Source: Trichobilharzia szidati
Taxonomy: Eukaryota > Platyhelminthes > Trematoda > Strigeidida > Schistosomatidae
Length of the DNA stretch: 64,000 nucleotides
Assembly (NCBI GenBank): GCA_944472155.2
Contig: OX235279.1
Coordinates: 177,423,868 to 177,487,867, forward strand
Direction: 5' to 3'
Positions 1 through 9,854 of this stretch are shown in pieces. Below the pieces are notes generated by a model. It was not told the DNA's origin. It saw only the letters and a list, made by a program, of their open reading frames with translations, and ran no database searches. The stretch's first letter is position 1, and every line of letters starts with the position of its first letter. A program made the translations under genes and the position numbers.

Positions 1-1310
1 AATATACGCGTAAACGAATTCCAAATTAATTTGTTTACTAGATATATCAAACAGTAACCGAAACAGTATTATTTAATGAATGAACTTATTCTTGACGTCG
101 TCAGTTTAAATGCATGTATACCGAAAAATATGGCTATAGAAGCAGTTAGAAGTAAAATCACCTCTGACAAAGAACTTGAACTTAGAACAAAAGTGCCACT
201 AGAAGACATAATGCTAGGTGTGCAACCATGCTTGACTTCAACAGTATTTGTATCCTAAGGGAAAATATACCCATACAAACTGATTAAGATGGCCATTAGG
301 GCGCCAATGTCCCCGGTAGTAGCAGACTCATTCATGGAAAGATGGGAGAACTCGGAGACGAAAACGTACAGCTCCACCCTCGGAGTATGGCGGAGGTATG
401 TAGACGACAGGTTCACCGTACTAAAAACACAAAGCATAAATAGATTTTTCGAACACATCAACTCAAATGTAAAGGAAATTCAATTAGTATAAGAAAGTCA
501 GGAAGGGGACTTCCGAATGTAAGACTGTAGCATTAAAAGGGAAGCAGATAGCAAATTAAACACTACTGTTTACAGAAAAATGGCACGTTCAAACCAGTTT
601 ATGGATTTCGATTCATCTCACCCTATCATTAGAAATAGGATTGGTGAAATATTTAAGCAATAGAGAAAAAAAGCTAAGTAATGTCAAAGGAAATCTGAGG
701 CAGGAAGTAAGACATATTAGAGAAGATATGAAACTTAATGATTATTCCGATAAATTAATCAGAAAGTGTACAGGAAATTGAAAAACTGAATTATTTAACA
801 ATAATGCCAGTATTATTGATAGTAATAATAATGACAGTCATAACAATGACAATATACTTGACAAACATACACAAAATGATGACAACACCACCAAAAACAA
901 CGAGAGGGAATTTAAATCATCAGTAGTACTCCCATTCAAAGAACGAACCTCAGAAACCTTACGTAGAATTTTTGACAAGGCAAGAATACAAGTGACAATT
1001 AGAAATAGGATTTGTCGGTTAAAAGATCCTGTGAAGTCCATTAAACAAAAAGAACTTAGTTTATCTAGTACCTTGCAGTGGTCGTGAGTGCAAACGCATA
1101 GGTGAAAGTAGTAGGTCAGGGTGAATCATAACAGCAGAGCACAAAAACCTAGCAAAAAATTTAGATTATTTATGTATAATAGTAATAATAAGGATTTATA
1201 TCAGACAATGCATGAATACATAGTACAGAAATGTTCAGCGTTCCAAAATATTTGAACAAATCAAGAACTACAGTTTTCGCAGAATAAAGTGGTACCATCT
1301 TTGATTTCGT
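1..1310 (+). mobile_element. Decayed Penelope-like element (PLE), type A, left end outside window
   Basis: Broken RT and GIY-YIG endonuclease of a PLE. Conceptual translation from 76 to 250 (NMAIEAV, then LTSTVF) parallels the RT of the better copy at 57.0-58.1 kb. At 397-408 the catalytic box reads YVDD, inside RRYVDDRFTVLK. After several frame changes, 900-1060 encodes the linker (SSVVLPFKERTSETLRRIF) and 1065-1170 the endonuclease start (a degraded CxxC region, then EHKNLAKN). Stops and frameshifts make it non-functional. The 5' part lies before base 1. The 3' limit near 1310 is a guess, because similarity fades. Confidence 0.85.
289..492 (+). pseudogene. PLE reverse transcriptase fragment with YVDD box
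   Basis: This 67-residue open stretch covers RT motifs B to C: MSPVVADSFMERWEN corresponds to the GSP..P..AD.FM block, followed by WRRYVDDRFTVLK. It belongs to the decayed type A PLE. The segment upstream (76-258) carries motif A in another frame, so the RT is split by a frameshift near 255-290. Similarity is to PLE RTs, not to LINE RTs, as the spacing and the lack of a FADD-type box show. Confidence 0.75.
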
Positions 1311-1499
1311 TGCCTTCTCGTCAGTTGCTTACAGGGCGAAGACATTATTAAATGTATCTACAAAAACAATTTTAACATACTTGCACAGAGCTCATTTTAA
1401 ACAAAAATCAATCTATGAATTTATGCATAGTAATAATATATACATAAATATGCAATATTAAACACTATTCCGAACAATAGTAATCGTACACAATGAAAA
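1311..1499. other. Unassigned spacer between two PLE fragments
   Basis: AT-rich sequence with no ORF of note. It lies between a plus-strand PLE and a minus-strand PLE and may be unrecognisable 3' untranslated remains of either. Confidence 0.3.
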
Positions 1500-2590
1500 C
1501 TTTTCAGCATTACGCATTCAGATGAAAGAGAGATAAAAAATATCCAGTCACCAGGCAGTGCAAAGAAGGACTGATAACCACTTCTTTCTGGACGCATAAA
1601 TCAGGTTTCAGGTGCTTGATGGAAATGGCTTCAGCAAACTTGAGGGGAATTGAGCTCTTTTGCCAACTGATAATTTTGAACGACTTTTCGACGTCCACCT
1701 CATGACCGACCCGTGTGGAGGAGATGCCTGGCGATGGCACTGTTTAAAGCATTTGTTCCCTTTAGACATAAGCTTTCTGGTACTTGTTGAGAAAATCGTA
1801 GATATGACTTTCTTTCTGCTCTTCCAATGTAACTGCTCCCGCAGATACATGTAAATTTGTATATACAGTTGGAGTTAACATGAGAAGGATATCTATCGAT
1901 TTTTGATTGCACCAAAGAGCAAGTTGTTCGATAGACGAGTACGAGCTTAGCTGCAGGATAGGCTATGGCTAGTGATGTACTCAGCCTTCTGTTGATCATC
2001 GCTGCAATGTTTTAACCTTTATAATCAAGCTGAATGTAGATAAGCGTTTTTCCTACTGTGATTTTTTTACATTTGTGACTTCAGATCTTCCATACATGTT
2101 GATGAACCTTTGAGTATACCCATCGCTCTTCAATATCTTTTCAAGAAACTCGAATTCTTCCTCTAATTTTTCTGTAGAACATATTCTCCTCGCTCTATAG
2201 AACAGAGTCTTGACTAGGCCACGTTTAAAGCTATTTGGACAAAAGCTATTAAAATGTAAGTATTTTCCTTTCCATGCGAGCTTTCGATAAATTGACTTCT
2301 GAAGACTACCGTCTTCAACCATTCCATGGCGATGTCGAGGAAGTGGAACTTTCCGTCACTTTCATGTCCCATAGTAAACTCAATATTCGTGTGTGCATCA
2401 CTGAATAGTCTGAGTAAGTGTGAAGCATGACTTTCATTGTTGCACAATATAAATGTGTCATAAACATATCGACAGTAGGAAGTTGTTCGGAAGTATTTCG
2501 TCCTAATACAGGATAAACATGCAAAGTAATGATCTGAAGTACGTCATCTGACCTAAGTACTGTTGTTGCATATGAAAAGAGAACCAATTC
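1500..2590 (-). mobile_element. Decayed PLE, type B (RT C-terminal part + GIY-YIG)
   Basis: Read on the minus strand from 2590: a degraded motif C region (RYVYDTF-like, split over two frames near 2445-2490), then DAHTNIEFTMGHESDGKFHFLDI, the SIYRK.AWKGKYLHFNSFCP block, RARRICSTEKLEEEFEFL, and at 1700-1999 the endonuclease region with YPAAKLVLVYRT and the GIY motif CIYKFTCICGSSYIGR. The tail at 1510-1640 encodes FAEAISIKHLKPDLCVQKEVV. The order is the standard PLE order. It is the same family as the copy split around 20.7 kb. Frameshifts and loss of the N-terminal half make it dead. Confidence 0.85.
1700..1999 (-). pseudogene. PLE GIY-YIG endonuclease fragment
   Basis: A 99-residue stretch with the pre-endonuclease block (AYPAAKLVLVYRTTCSL) and the GIY-YIG start CIYKFTCICGSSYIGR, including the C-x-C pair common in PLE endonucleases. 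The catalytic domain then loses alignment: the R...EH portion is replaced by a short unrelated reading before ALNSAIARHLLHTG resumes. In PLEs this nuclease is thought to nick the insertion target. This copy cannot be complete. Confidence 0.75.
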
Positions 2591-2844
2591 TGAAAAACTT
2601 TTTCTTCATCTCCTTCGAGTATTGCTCATTGCTTCGTTGAAAGCTAATTAAATAGGTGTGCAAGTTTGTGTAGCGATCATTTGATATAATTTCCTGATTA
2701 GAACAATGAGAAATGCTGAAGAGTATAGGCATTTTAGTGGATGGCAGGCCCTCCGTATTTTGACCCTAATAAGATAAATCAGTTATAGGACCACATGGAA
2801 ATACACTGCCATACAATATAATGGGATAAGATGATAGTCTCAAA

Positions 2845-2928
2845 ATCTAATATAGCAGAGTGGAGGGAGAGACTGATAATGGAAGCCTTATTTGTCGAAT
2901 CAACTGAAAATACGTGTCATAGAAAGGA
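2845..2928 (+). mobile_element. Remnant of type A PLE 3' end, cut by an RTE insertion
   Basis: The stretch with TTTGTCGAATCAACTGAAAA and ACGTGTCATAGAAAGGAT aligns base by base, with changes, to the type A PLE terminal sequence at about 58,655-58,745. Similarity stops exactly where the RTE LINE begins at 2929, so the LINE appears joined to PLE terminal DNA. The rest of the PLE end was not found beyond the LINE. Confidence 0.55.
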
Positions 2929-4090
2929 TTCATCGACTTTGAAAAGGCATTCGACAGCTTCGATTGATAGGTGATTTGGTAACTACTTTGCTACTACGGA
3001 GTGCCACCGACAATTATACATCTCATCCAACAGCTGTACGATAATACTGCATGCCAAGTAATCCACAACGCGAAACTTACCGAATCCTTCGAAGTGAGGA
3101 CAGGAGTAAGACAAGCTGGCTGCCTACTATCGCCAATGATTTTCTTGATTGCAGTAGACTGGATAGTGCGACAAACAGCGACGGGCAATCAGGAAACAGG
3201 CATAAAATGGACTCACACAAAAAACGAACTTGGAGGATATGGACTTCGCCGATGATATATGTCTGACTTCCCACAAACTGGAAGATATGCAAGGGAAAAG
3301 TGACAAGTTGGCAGAAGAAGCATCCAGAGAAGATAGGAGGGACTTCAGGTGAACATAGAGAAAACAGAGGTGATGAAGTTTGCTGGACAACAACAACAAC
3401 AGACAACGATCAGCATAAATGGAAGGAACCTGAAAGAAACAACCCCCTTCACCAACAGACCCGGGAAGCATCGTCTCAACTACAGGCACACGCAACTGAC
3501 GAGGATATCAAAGCAGCAATCAGAAAAGCAAGACAAGCTTTCACTACTCTCAAGTCTGTGTGGAGGTCAACAGCACTCAGAATGAAAAATAAGACCCGGA
3601 TTTTCAACTCCGATGTGAAGTCAGTGCTGCTCAACGTACGGATCAGAGACTTGCACTGCGTGTCATAAAGAGCATCTCAAACAAACTACAGACCTTCATT
3701 AACAGTTGTCTTCGCTCAATACTCAAGATCAGATGGCCAGCTAGAAATGATCAGCAACAGGGAGGGATCTCTGGGAGCGAACCAACTCAGCAGGAGCTGA
3801 TTGTGCAACAAATAGGCAGGAAGAAATGGAGATGGATTGGCCATACTCTGAGAAAACAAACTATCAAGTGATATCACTAGACAAGCCATTGCTCGAGTGG
3901 AACCCGGAAGGGAAGCGGCGAGTTGGTCGTCAGTGTTAGGGTGACATGGATGAGGCCCTGCGAAGAGATGAAAGCGTGTGGGTGGCAGACTTGGAGCCAT
4001 GTGAAGACTCTAGCAGAGAACCGAATGCAATGGAGACGCGCGGCTGAACCTCTATGATCCTCTAGGATTTAAAAGAAAGAATTATAATGA
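2929..4090 (+). mobile_element. RTE-clade LINE (SR2-like), 5'-truncated copy
   Basis: Begins inside RT motif A (FIDFEKAFDS at 2929-2958) and runs through the GVRQ..LLSPMIF block, an intact FADDICL catalytic box at about 3241-3261, HKLEDMQ, VNIEKTEVMKF plus a glutamine tract, and the C-terminal WRWIGHTLR and W..RAAEPL blocks. It ends in the conserved 3' tail (CTC.AGGA.TT.AA) followed by TAA/TGA-rich repeats. Frameshifts occur near 3240 and 3590. 5' truncation with a simple-repeat tail is what target-primed LINE insertion leaves. Confidence 0.9.
3001..3255 (+). pseudogene. RTE reverse transcriptase fragment
   Basis: Encodes PPTIIHLIQQLYDNTACQVI, then the motif B equivalent GVRQ with an inserted Ala (RQAGCLLSP) and MIFLIAVDWIVRQTA. 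The frame breaks just before the FADD box, which continues in another frame at 3241. Palm residues are therefore present in DNA but not in one frame. Confidence 0.75.
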
Positions 4091-4315
4091 TAAAAGGGAG
4101 GTTTTGCACATATTTTAATGGGGATTAATGGGGAAAGGAAAGTGATGAATTTGCCCATGGCTGAAGTGTATTCTATGATCAGTGAGTTCAAGAAATAACA
4201 AAGGACGAGACTGAAGTGGATACTTGATCATAAAACAGCAGATTTCCGAGGTGAAAGAGATGGAATCATGCACAGCGTAATAATAACTCAGTGATATTGA
4301 AAACTAAAAATCAAA
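4091..4315. other. Unassigned spacer
   Basis: AT-rich sequence without ORFs or recognised repeats, between the RTE tail and a PLE 3' end. Confidence 0.3.
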
Positions 4316-5240
4316 TCATGGAAAATTCCCATTGTAACATATAGAAAATCAAAACAAATGATTCAGCGAAGAGACTCTATTCAACGAATTTATCATCAAG
4401 CTGTACAATCGTGTATATATGGTTATATTTAAGAAGTTATATCCGGTGAGGGAGGGAATTGAATCATAGGTGTGAATGCATAAAATAATAATAGTAGTAG
4501 TAGTAGTATGAAATGCAATTAAAACTAAAATGTTTGTGATTATAATCATAGTTAAATGTCAGGTGGCAAAGCAAAGCATACATAGAATAATTCATAGGAT
4601 GGATAGAACTTGGAAAAGGTTGTGCAATTATAGGATTAGTAGACAAATCGAATGAAATAAAAACGTTACATAATATTATGTGAAATTTAATAGCATAGAA
4701 TTTAATGTTGCATAAAGGAATTGATTTAGAATGACAAGTGGAACAAGTGAAATAATACCGGGGACAATTAAAAGTGGGAGTAGTAATAGTAACAATTGAC
4801 ATAATAAGGAAAAGACTACAAATTGGATAGACAAAATGAAAAATGAAAGATTGGTAGAGCTAGAATATGATTAGGGATTACCATACTTTAGCATAGACGA
4901 ATTAAGACGATGAAAGTTGGAGGGGTTGAACGAAATTTATCTGTACACAGAGATCTGGCTTTTCTGTTTCGATAGCCGAAGATGGCTTCATCAATACAGA
5001 TGAGTCGAGTACGTAGGGATTTGGTTAAATTACTGTTTGCCTTGTAGATGACTTTAAAGGCGGAGGCTATAGAGACAGGGTGATCATTATCGACTAGATG
5101 TTCAGTGATCTCGCTTTTTATTGCTCCAAGTCTACTTTTTCGTAACCATGCAGGATAGTGTTGTTGCACCCTCTTGGACAAAACTCCAGTCGAACGACCG
5201 ATATACCTAGCTCCACACGAGCAGGTGAATTGATAATAAG
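4316..5240 (-). mobile_element. PLE fragment, type C (endonuclease C-terminus + 3' region)
   Basis: On the minus strand, 5235-4888 encodes QFTCSCGARYIGRS (GIY-YIG start) and then SKRVQQHYPAWLRKS, ITEHLVDNDHP and FKVIYKANSNLTKSLRTRL, ending near LCTDKFRSTP. A roughly 550-bp non-coding 3' region follows. It contains TAGTAG repeats at 4491-4510 and the conserved PLE terminal hairpin region at 4349-4420 (TTCAGCGAAGAGACTCT, then TCAAGCTGTAC). The same terminal block recurs at 17.1, 18.0, 18.9, 37.3, 48.2 and 63.9 kb. The element is 5'-truncated at about 5240. Confidence 0.8.
4888..5181 (-). pseudogene. PLE GIY-YIG endonuclease C-terminal fragment
   Basis: Ninety-seven residues matching the C-terminal two thirds of the PLE endonuclease, with KRVQQHYPAWL, a conserved H in ITEHLVDNDHP, and FKVIYKANSNLTKSLR. 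The GIY strand lies just upstream in the same frame from about 5235. It lacks all RT sequence. Confidence 0.7.
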
Positions 5241-5582
5241 TTTACAGCCCTGGTTACTGTCACCACACTATCGGACATAAGAAGATGCAGGTGAAATGTA
5301 CTTGACAGTATTTTCTGTGTGAGTCACACTAGAGTCAAGAATTATGCTAGCATACACATAGTGCGTTTTATCTATCAAGCGTGGTGAGATACAACCTTTT
5401 ATAGATTTGACCACCTCTCTTCTAAATAACTCAGAGGAGATTTTTCTCCGTATAGTAGCAGAAGTGTGTATGTCCTACTTTTCAACACTTCACAATCCCT
5501 TAACTGTTTTGAGGCTTCAGTAACTTAAAAACTGCAAAATTATATTTTCATACTGCTTGAATAAAGGGTTGATTGATGTTAA
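5241..5582. other. Unassigned spacer
   Basis: No ORF, no recognised repeat. A few minus-strand AATAAA-like hexamers are not informative in this base composition. Confidence 0.3.
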
Positions 5583-6437
5583 CAGAAGCAAGATCGCAAT
5601 GGAATTACAATTCATTAAAGATGCTTAAATTATAATAATAATAATAATAATAATAAAGATATAATAGCGAATAGAATATCAACTAAAATTAGGGAAATTC
5701 CACAAAACTTCCGGATCATTCAAACCTGGATGGCCAAGGTAAGGATAATTTCTGAACCAACCAACTTCTTTTGGAAGCACAAATTAGGCTTCTTAATATG
5801 AATACCGACGACCAGCCTCAGCAATATTTAGTAGTCGAACTCTTAAGGCGAAATTGAGATATGTTGGTATGCGGTTAATGACGCTGAAAGCATGGTTAAC
5901 ATCAATTTTGTGTTCTGTCTCTACAAGATGAGATAGAATAGCGCTGTGAATAGATTTTGTTTGTCCTTTGCTTAAGCACACAGGGTGATGTTCGAAAACT
6001 CGACGAGAAACACACCTAGGAGTGCAGCTTATGTAACTGGCTCCACATGAGCAGTTAAACTGGTAGATACACATGGAAGAGGCGAAATTAGGCAGCTTGT
6101 CTTTTACTCCCGAAAACAAAAGAGGAGTGGTTTTGAAGACACAACATAATTCGGGAGCGGGGAATGCTCTTTTTACCGCCGATGTTGACCCCAATGAACT
6201 GCATCTGTAAGAATTAGGCTTTGTTAGGAACTGTTGGTACCTTCGGCTGCTTTGATTTTAGATTCATATTCTTATCAATAAACTTTTCTGGATAACCATT
6301 TTCACTCAGCGACCGTTTAATATGATTAAGTTCCTCATCAAGACATTCATCCGAGCAGATTGCTCTTACGCTATAAACCAAGCACTTTATCAGATTGCGT
6401 TTGTATTTCAAGGGTACGAAGCTGAAAATAGAGTAAT
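5583..6437 (-). mobile_element. PLE fragment, type D
   Basis: Minus-strand translation gives the RT-to-endonuclease connector (KYKRNLIKCLVYSVRAICSD, then LSENGYPEKFIDKNMN, 6411-6214), and the endonuclease block with CIYQFNCSCGASYI at 6194-5793. The 3' region holds an (AAT)n run at about 5632-5656. The same 3' region occurs at 29.5 kb, so both belong to one family. It starts abruptly at about 6437, where a SINE sits 36 bp further on. A frameshift near 6200 separates the two ORFs. Confidence 0.85.
5793..6194 (-). pseudogene. PLE GIY-YIG endonuclease, type D
   Basis: 133 residues: AVKRAFPAPELCCVFKTTPL (pre-nuclease region), SSMCIYQFNCSCGASYIS (GIY-YIG start; the usual Gly after YI is Ser here), RRVFEHHPVCLSKGQ, IHSAILSHLVETEHKIDV and FSVINRIPTYLNFALRVRLLNIAEA. 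The C-terminus is cut at RRYSY relative to relatives, which continue about 25 residues. The G-to-S change in the YIG motif alone would probably impair cleavage. Confidence 0.7.
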
Positions 6438-6472
6438 GTAGTTAAAAATGATCCTATAAAATCACCGAAAGC

Positions 6473-6711
6473 AATCACGCACTGGTGGCATGCGTTGGTG
6501 GCAGAGCGGTTAGGGCGCTCGTCGACCATGAGCATGGTCTGGGGTTCGATCCCCGGCCACCGACGCACTCCTTTACCTCGCTAAGACAGGCATAAAACTG
6601 GTAAAGAGGAAAGGTTGGGCATGAGGCTAGGATAAAAATAATCACCACTGCTAGTGAAACTTCAAGCCTCTACCTTGAAGCCACGCGAAGGAGTAAAAAA
6701 TCACGCACTGG
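6473..6711 (+). mobile_element. tRNA-derived SINE (family d) with 13-bp target-site duplications
   Basis: The body, 6486-6698, starts with a tRNA-like head: box A TGGCAGAGCGG, box B GGTTCGATCC, and outer arms GTTGGTGGC / GCCACCGAC. A tRNA-unrelated region follows. The direct repeat AATCACGCACTGG lies exactly at both sides (6473-6485 and 6699-6711), the mark of target-primed retrotransposition. Relatives are at 12.6 kb and 25.6 kb (minus) and a variant at 45.4 kb. The internal hairpin replacing the anticodon arm (GACCATG/CATGGTC) argues against a working tRNA. Confidence 0.9.
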
Positions 6712-7221
6712 ATTTCTGTAGCTTTGCAGATAGTTCTCATCTGACATTGAGGAGTTTGCTAATGCAACGTGTTATTTATGCTAACGTCTTCCACAAGTAA
6801 TATATCTTAAATTATATGTTACAGAAATATTTTAATGTTTGACTTTAACATTGTTTGCGCTTGTCACACCATCCCTCTGAATCTGTCGCGTTATCGGTTT
6901 CTCTGAAAGGAAAGACACTCATTTCAACAACTGATATAAGTCCAGCATACAACTAAATCGGCTTCATATAGAAGGCATTTCATCTGCTTTCCTTTCATTG
7001 TTGACTATATGCATTACTCATATGCATTTTAACCGTCAAATCATATGAAGAATCCTCAACAATTCAGTGGCTTGTTGCCCATTCATTTCTTAACGACAGA
7101 CAACCGAACTACTGAGTATACAGAATGATACATCTTAAACCACAGATTAATATTTTCCATCATGCTGACTGTAAATATGTCACAGACACAGCACTGAAAA
7201 TCGCTTAGAGCCTCTTGAATA
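6712..7221. other. Unassigned spacer
   Basis: No supported coding region or repeat. Confidence 0.3.
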
Positions 7222-7479
7222 TTTTGGTTTGACACTAGTAACTAGTGTGATGCGTCTAGTCCTCTCTTTGGTGCAGACCAAATTCTATCAGTCAGGTTGT
7301 AATGTGGCCACCATTATAGGTAGCCCACCATCACGCTGTACATTGTTTGTGATGATATTAGATTGTTGGAGGCAATCGGCAGGAAGCCTTGGACCTAGGT
7401 TTCGTGCTAGTTGGCACTCGTCAGCAAGGTGCATCTGCAACCTTGAAGGAACTCATGTCCCTTCTAACATTCGAACCCG
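7222..7479 (-). mobile_element. Hammerhead SINE (family b), minus copy of a head-to-head pair
   Basis: Minus-strand SINE: 3' end near 7366, hammerhead at about 7386-7436, body up to box B (TTCGAAT) near 7470. A detached piece at 7222-7247 (GACACTAGTAACTAG) resembles the family's 5' start. It abuts a plus-strand copy at 7480, forming a hairpin with arms of roughly 100 bp. Confidence 0.8.
7386..7436 (-). ncRNA. Hammerhead ribozyme motif, type I (family b SINE)
   Basis: On the minus strand: CTGACGA, stem II GTGC/GCAC with loop CAACTA, GAAA, a two-base-pair stem III (AC/GT, loop CTAG), then C as the cleavage-site base, and stem I CCTTG/CAAGG. All conserved core bases are present. Only the outermost stem I pair differs from the plus copy. 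Confidence 0.8.
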
Positions 7480-7592
7480 CGTCGCGGGTGAGTTCCTCCA
7501 AAGTTTCAGATAAGCCTTGCTGAAGAGTGCCAACTAGCACGAAACCTAGGTCCAAGGCTTCCTGCCGATTGCCTTCGACCATCTAATATGCC
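7480..7592 (+). mobile_element. Hammerhead SINE (family b), plus copy of a head-to-head pair
   Basis: Starts within the box B region (GCGGGTGAGTTCCTCC) and runs through the hammerhead to the family 3' end (GATTGCCTTCGACCATCTAA). The junction with the minus copy is itself palindromic (ACCCGCGTCGCGGGT). The tRNA-like head is missing from this copy. Confidence 0.8.
7514..7558 (+). ncRNA. Complete hammerhead ribozyme, type I
   Basis: All elements can be read off. Stem I 5' strand GCCTTG (7514-7519); CTGAAGA (7520-7526); stem II GTGC/GCAC (7527-7530/7537-7540) with loop CAACTA; GAAA (7541-7544, the last A also pairing in stem III); minimal stem III AC/GT closing CTAG; C at 7552; stem I 3' strand CAAGGC (7553-7558). 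Self-cleavage is predicted after C7552. The layout matches the small-stem-III type I hammerheads known from retroelements, including schistosome Smα. Confidence 0.88.
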
Positions 7593-7772
7593 TTTTGAAT
7601 TATTGAGAAATATTGATGAAAATTACCTCGGTCGGTAATACTAAAAACAATTTATCACAATTTCGAATCACTTGTCGTGTATATGCATGCATATACGGCA
7701 TTTGTCGCCGTACATATGCTTAACTTCAGGCGAAACACAACTTACTGTTACAAAAATAATGAAAGAATAACC

Positions 7773-8069
7773 TTGAATAAGGCACTTAGAAGACAAATTT
7801 CGCGAGATGATATCGTCATTTCGTAGTTTCTTTACAACCGCTTTACAACTAACATGGCTAACAATAATAATAAAGTGTAAAAGACATGACAATTACTCAG
7901 CTATATGAAGAACAAAAGTACATACTAATTAATGACCAATCATATTTAAATAGGTCAAGTAGTCCATCATGGTAGGCGAAGGTTGAAGTCTATTGTTATT
8001 TGTACCCATTGTTTAGGATGTATATGATTAATCCCAAGTGCTTTCATCACCTTCAATAACCTTGAACTA
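7773..8069 (-). repeat. Inverted copy of PLE type E 3' end (left arm)
   Basis: Reverse complement of 10,204-10,499 with scattered substitutions and short indels. It contains the antisense of the endonuclease C-terminal codons. The start codon used for the N-terminal ORF (8038) lies inside this arm. Confidence 0.85.
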
Positions 8070-8874
8070 TCCTATATCGTTTTACAAATCACTACGTTGG
8101 AATAAGTTAAAATCTTCACTCTCCAACCTTCAGCATCTTGCTGAGTTAGAAATTGATCAAATTAATGACAAACTTTCGAAATTTATCGAAACACACCAAA
8201 GACTAATTCCCGTTATGGATAATTTATCTTTAGTATGTCGTATTAAATTCACTGTATTTTGCAATGATATGGTAAAAACGTCCATAAGTTCCACAGAACA
8301 GAAATTAACAAAATCTTTGAAAGACACGAGTAATATTTTGGAATTTTCTCAAGATTTCCACAAGCATATAATTAGTTTATCTACCTGCACTCCATCCCAA
8401 CTACAGTTGGAAGCATTACAGCACGGATTGAAATACAAAACTATACCTATGAAAATAAACAAAATGGAAGTTCAGTCACAATATGAAAACTTCTATTATC
8501 AAATCTCTGATTTAACTCCTTCTAGTAAAGATAATCTGGACTGGTTTAAAGTTAAACTGGTGGACATTTCTCACCAATTTCTAAATGCCAGAATACACCA
8601 GAAAAATGGTTTATCAAAAGAAAACCACGCCGCCGCACTTAAGGAATTAATCGAAAAAGATAATCTTAGTATCCTTAAACCTGATAAGGGAGAAGGCGTT
8701 GTCATCATAAATAAATCGGACTGTCAAAATGAGATGAATGATATCCTCAAAGATCAGTTCGAATTTCTGGTGGATAATACTACTGATAATATGATGCTTG
8801 TGGAAAAGCAGATCAGTGGCCAGCTTCAGATTTTACTGATGCATGCTTTTATAAATGAAAAACTTTGTAAATAA
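8038..8874 (+). CDS. PLE N-terminal domain leading into RT (type E)
   Basis: 278 residues, the longest PLE N-terminal region in the window. Residues 20-200 are helical and charged, without a known motif, as usual for the region upstream of PLE RTs. Residues 208-245 hold the conserved entry to the RT, LIEKDNLSILKPDKGEGVVIINKSDCQNEMNDIL, matching the PLE block 'KADKG..VV.NK.DY'. A stop at 8872 ends the frame. The next conserved block (LYGLPKIHKTGNPLRPI) follows in another frame at about 8900-8960, so this is a broken piece of a once single ORF. Confidence 0.8.
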   Translation: MLSSPSITLNYPISFYKSLRWNKLKSSLSNLQHLAELEIDQINDKLSKFIETHQRLIPVMDNLSLVCRIKFTVFCNDMVKTSISSTEQKLTKSLKDTSNILEFSQDFHKHIISLSTCTPSQLQLEALQHGLKYKTIPMKINKMEVQSQYENFYYQISDLTPSSKDNLDWFKVKLVDISHQFLNARIHQKNGLSKENHAAALKELIEKDNLSILKPDKGEGVVIINKSDCQNEMNDILKDQFEFLVDNTTDNMMLVEKQISGQLQILLMHAFINEKLCK

Positions 8875-9072
8875 CTTGAAGCTGTTGGATCACACACTCC
8901 CCGACTTTATGGCCTTCCGAAGATCCACAAAACTGGGAACCCACTGAGACCCATCTTAGACATATCGAATTCTCCATATCATAAAATCGCAAAATGGATT
9001 ACAGAGGCTCTTACGCCTGTATGAGACTCATTATCAAATCACTCTGCAAAAGGTCTATTTGATCTGGCCGAA

Positions 9073-9561
9073 ATGCTAGACAGCTTGAATATTAAGGAAA
9101 AGGTTATGTGCTCAATCAACATAGAATCTGCATTCACCAATGCTCCTCTTCGTGAAACTGTTGATTTCATTTGCGATTACATCACAAGCAATGCGATACA
9201 CTTACCTATTCCTGTCACTTACATCAGAGACATCATCTTAATATATACAGAAAATATCAGATTCACCTTCCAAGAAAAGGCATACAAACAAATCGATGGT
9301 GTTGTGATGGGAAGCCCACTTCGGCCCCTGTTAGCAGATATATTCATGTCGAAATTGGAGGAACAAATGCAAGGTATGCTTGGAGAATTTATGTTTTATA
9401 AGCGTTATGTAGATGATACACTCATTATTGGTAATAACAGTAAATCTATTGAAAACTTTATTACCCTATTTAATCATATTCATCCAAATATCGATTCCAA
9501 CAACAAACTCGGTTTCCTGGATATTACAATGACCAGGAGAGACAATGAGACGATTAAGTAA
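9073..9561 (+). pseudogene. PLE reverse transcriptase core, type E, with motif A Asp changed to Asn
   Basis: 162 residues. Motif A reads CSINIESAFTN; family members have S(L/F)D(V/I)xSLFTN, so the metal-binding Asp is Asn at residue 16. Motif B VVMGSPLRPLLADIF (residues 77-91) and motif C YKRYVDDTLIIG (YVDD, residues 112-115) are intact, followed by LGFLDITMTRRD. A stop at 9559 interrupts the thumb region, which resumes as FHKQTWSGQYIF. The Asp loss and stop argue against activity. Confidence 0.85.
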
Positions 9562-9854
9562 TCTATTTTTCATAAACAGACATGGAGTGGACAATATATA
9601 TTCACTTCACCAGTTTTGTTCCTATCCAGTAAAAACGTTCCCTAGGGGAATATTTGTTCTCAGGGGCCCGAAAAATATGCACGAGTGACACATTGATGGA
9701 TGAGCTTTGACATATACATTCAGTTTTATTAGCTAATGGTTATCCAGGAAACTTTATCACTTATCACAATTAGGATAGACCACAAATAGAAAAGACAGCT
9801 TCTGTAGCAAAGAAAGCTATCTTTATTAACCTACCATACAAGGGTAACCAGATT

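Noticed and set aside
6490..6565. Possible functional tRNA gene
   Set aside because: Box A and box B are good, but the anticodon arm is a 7-bp hairpin with almost no loop, and the unit recurs with a SINE body and target duplications.
7229..7513. 94-codon plus-strand frame
   Set aside because: It spans the antisense SINE and the head-to-head junction, so the open frame is accidental.
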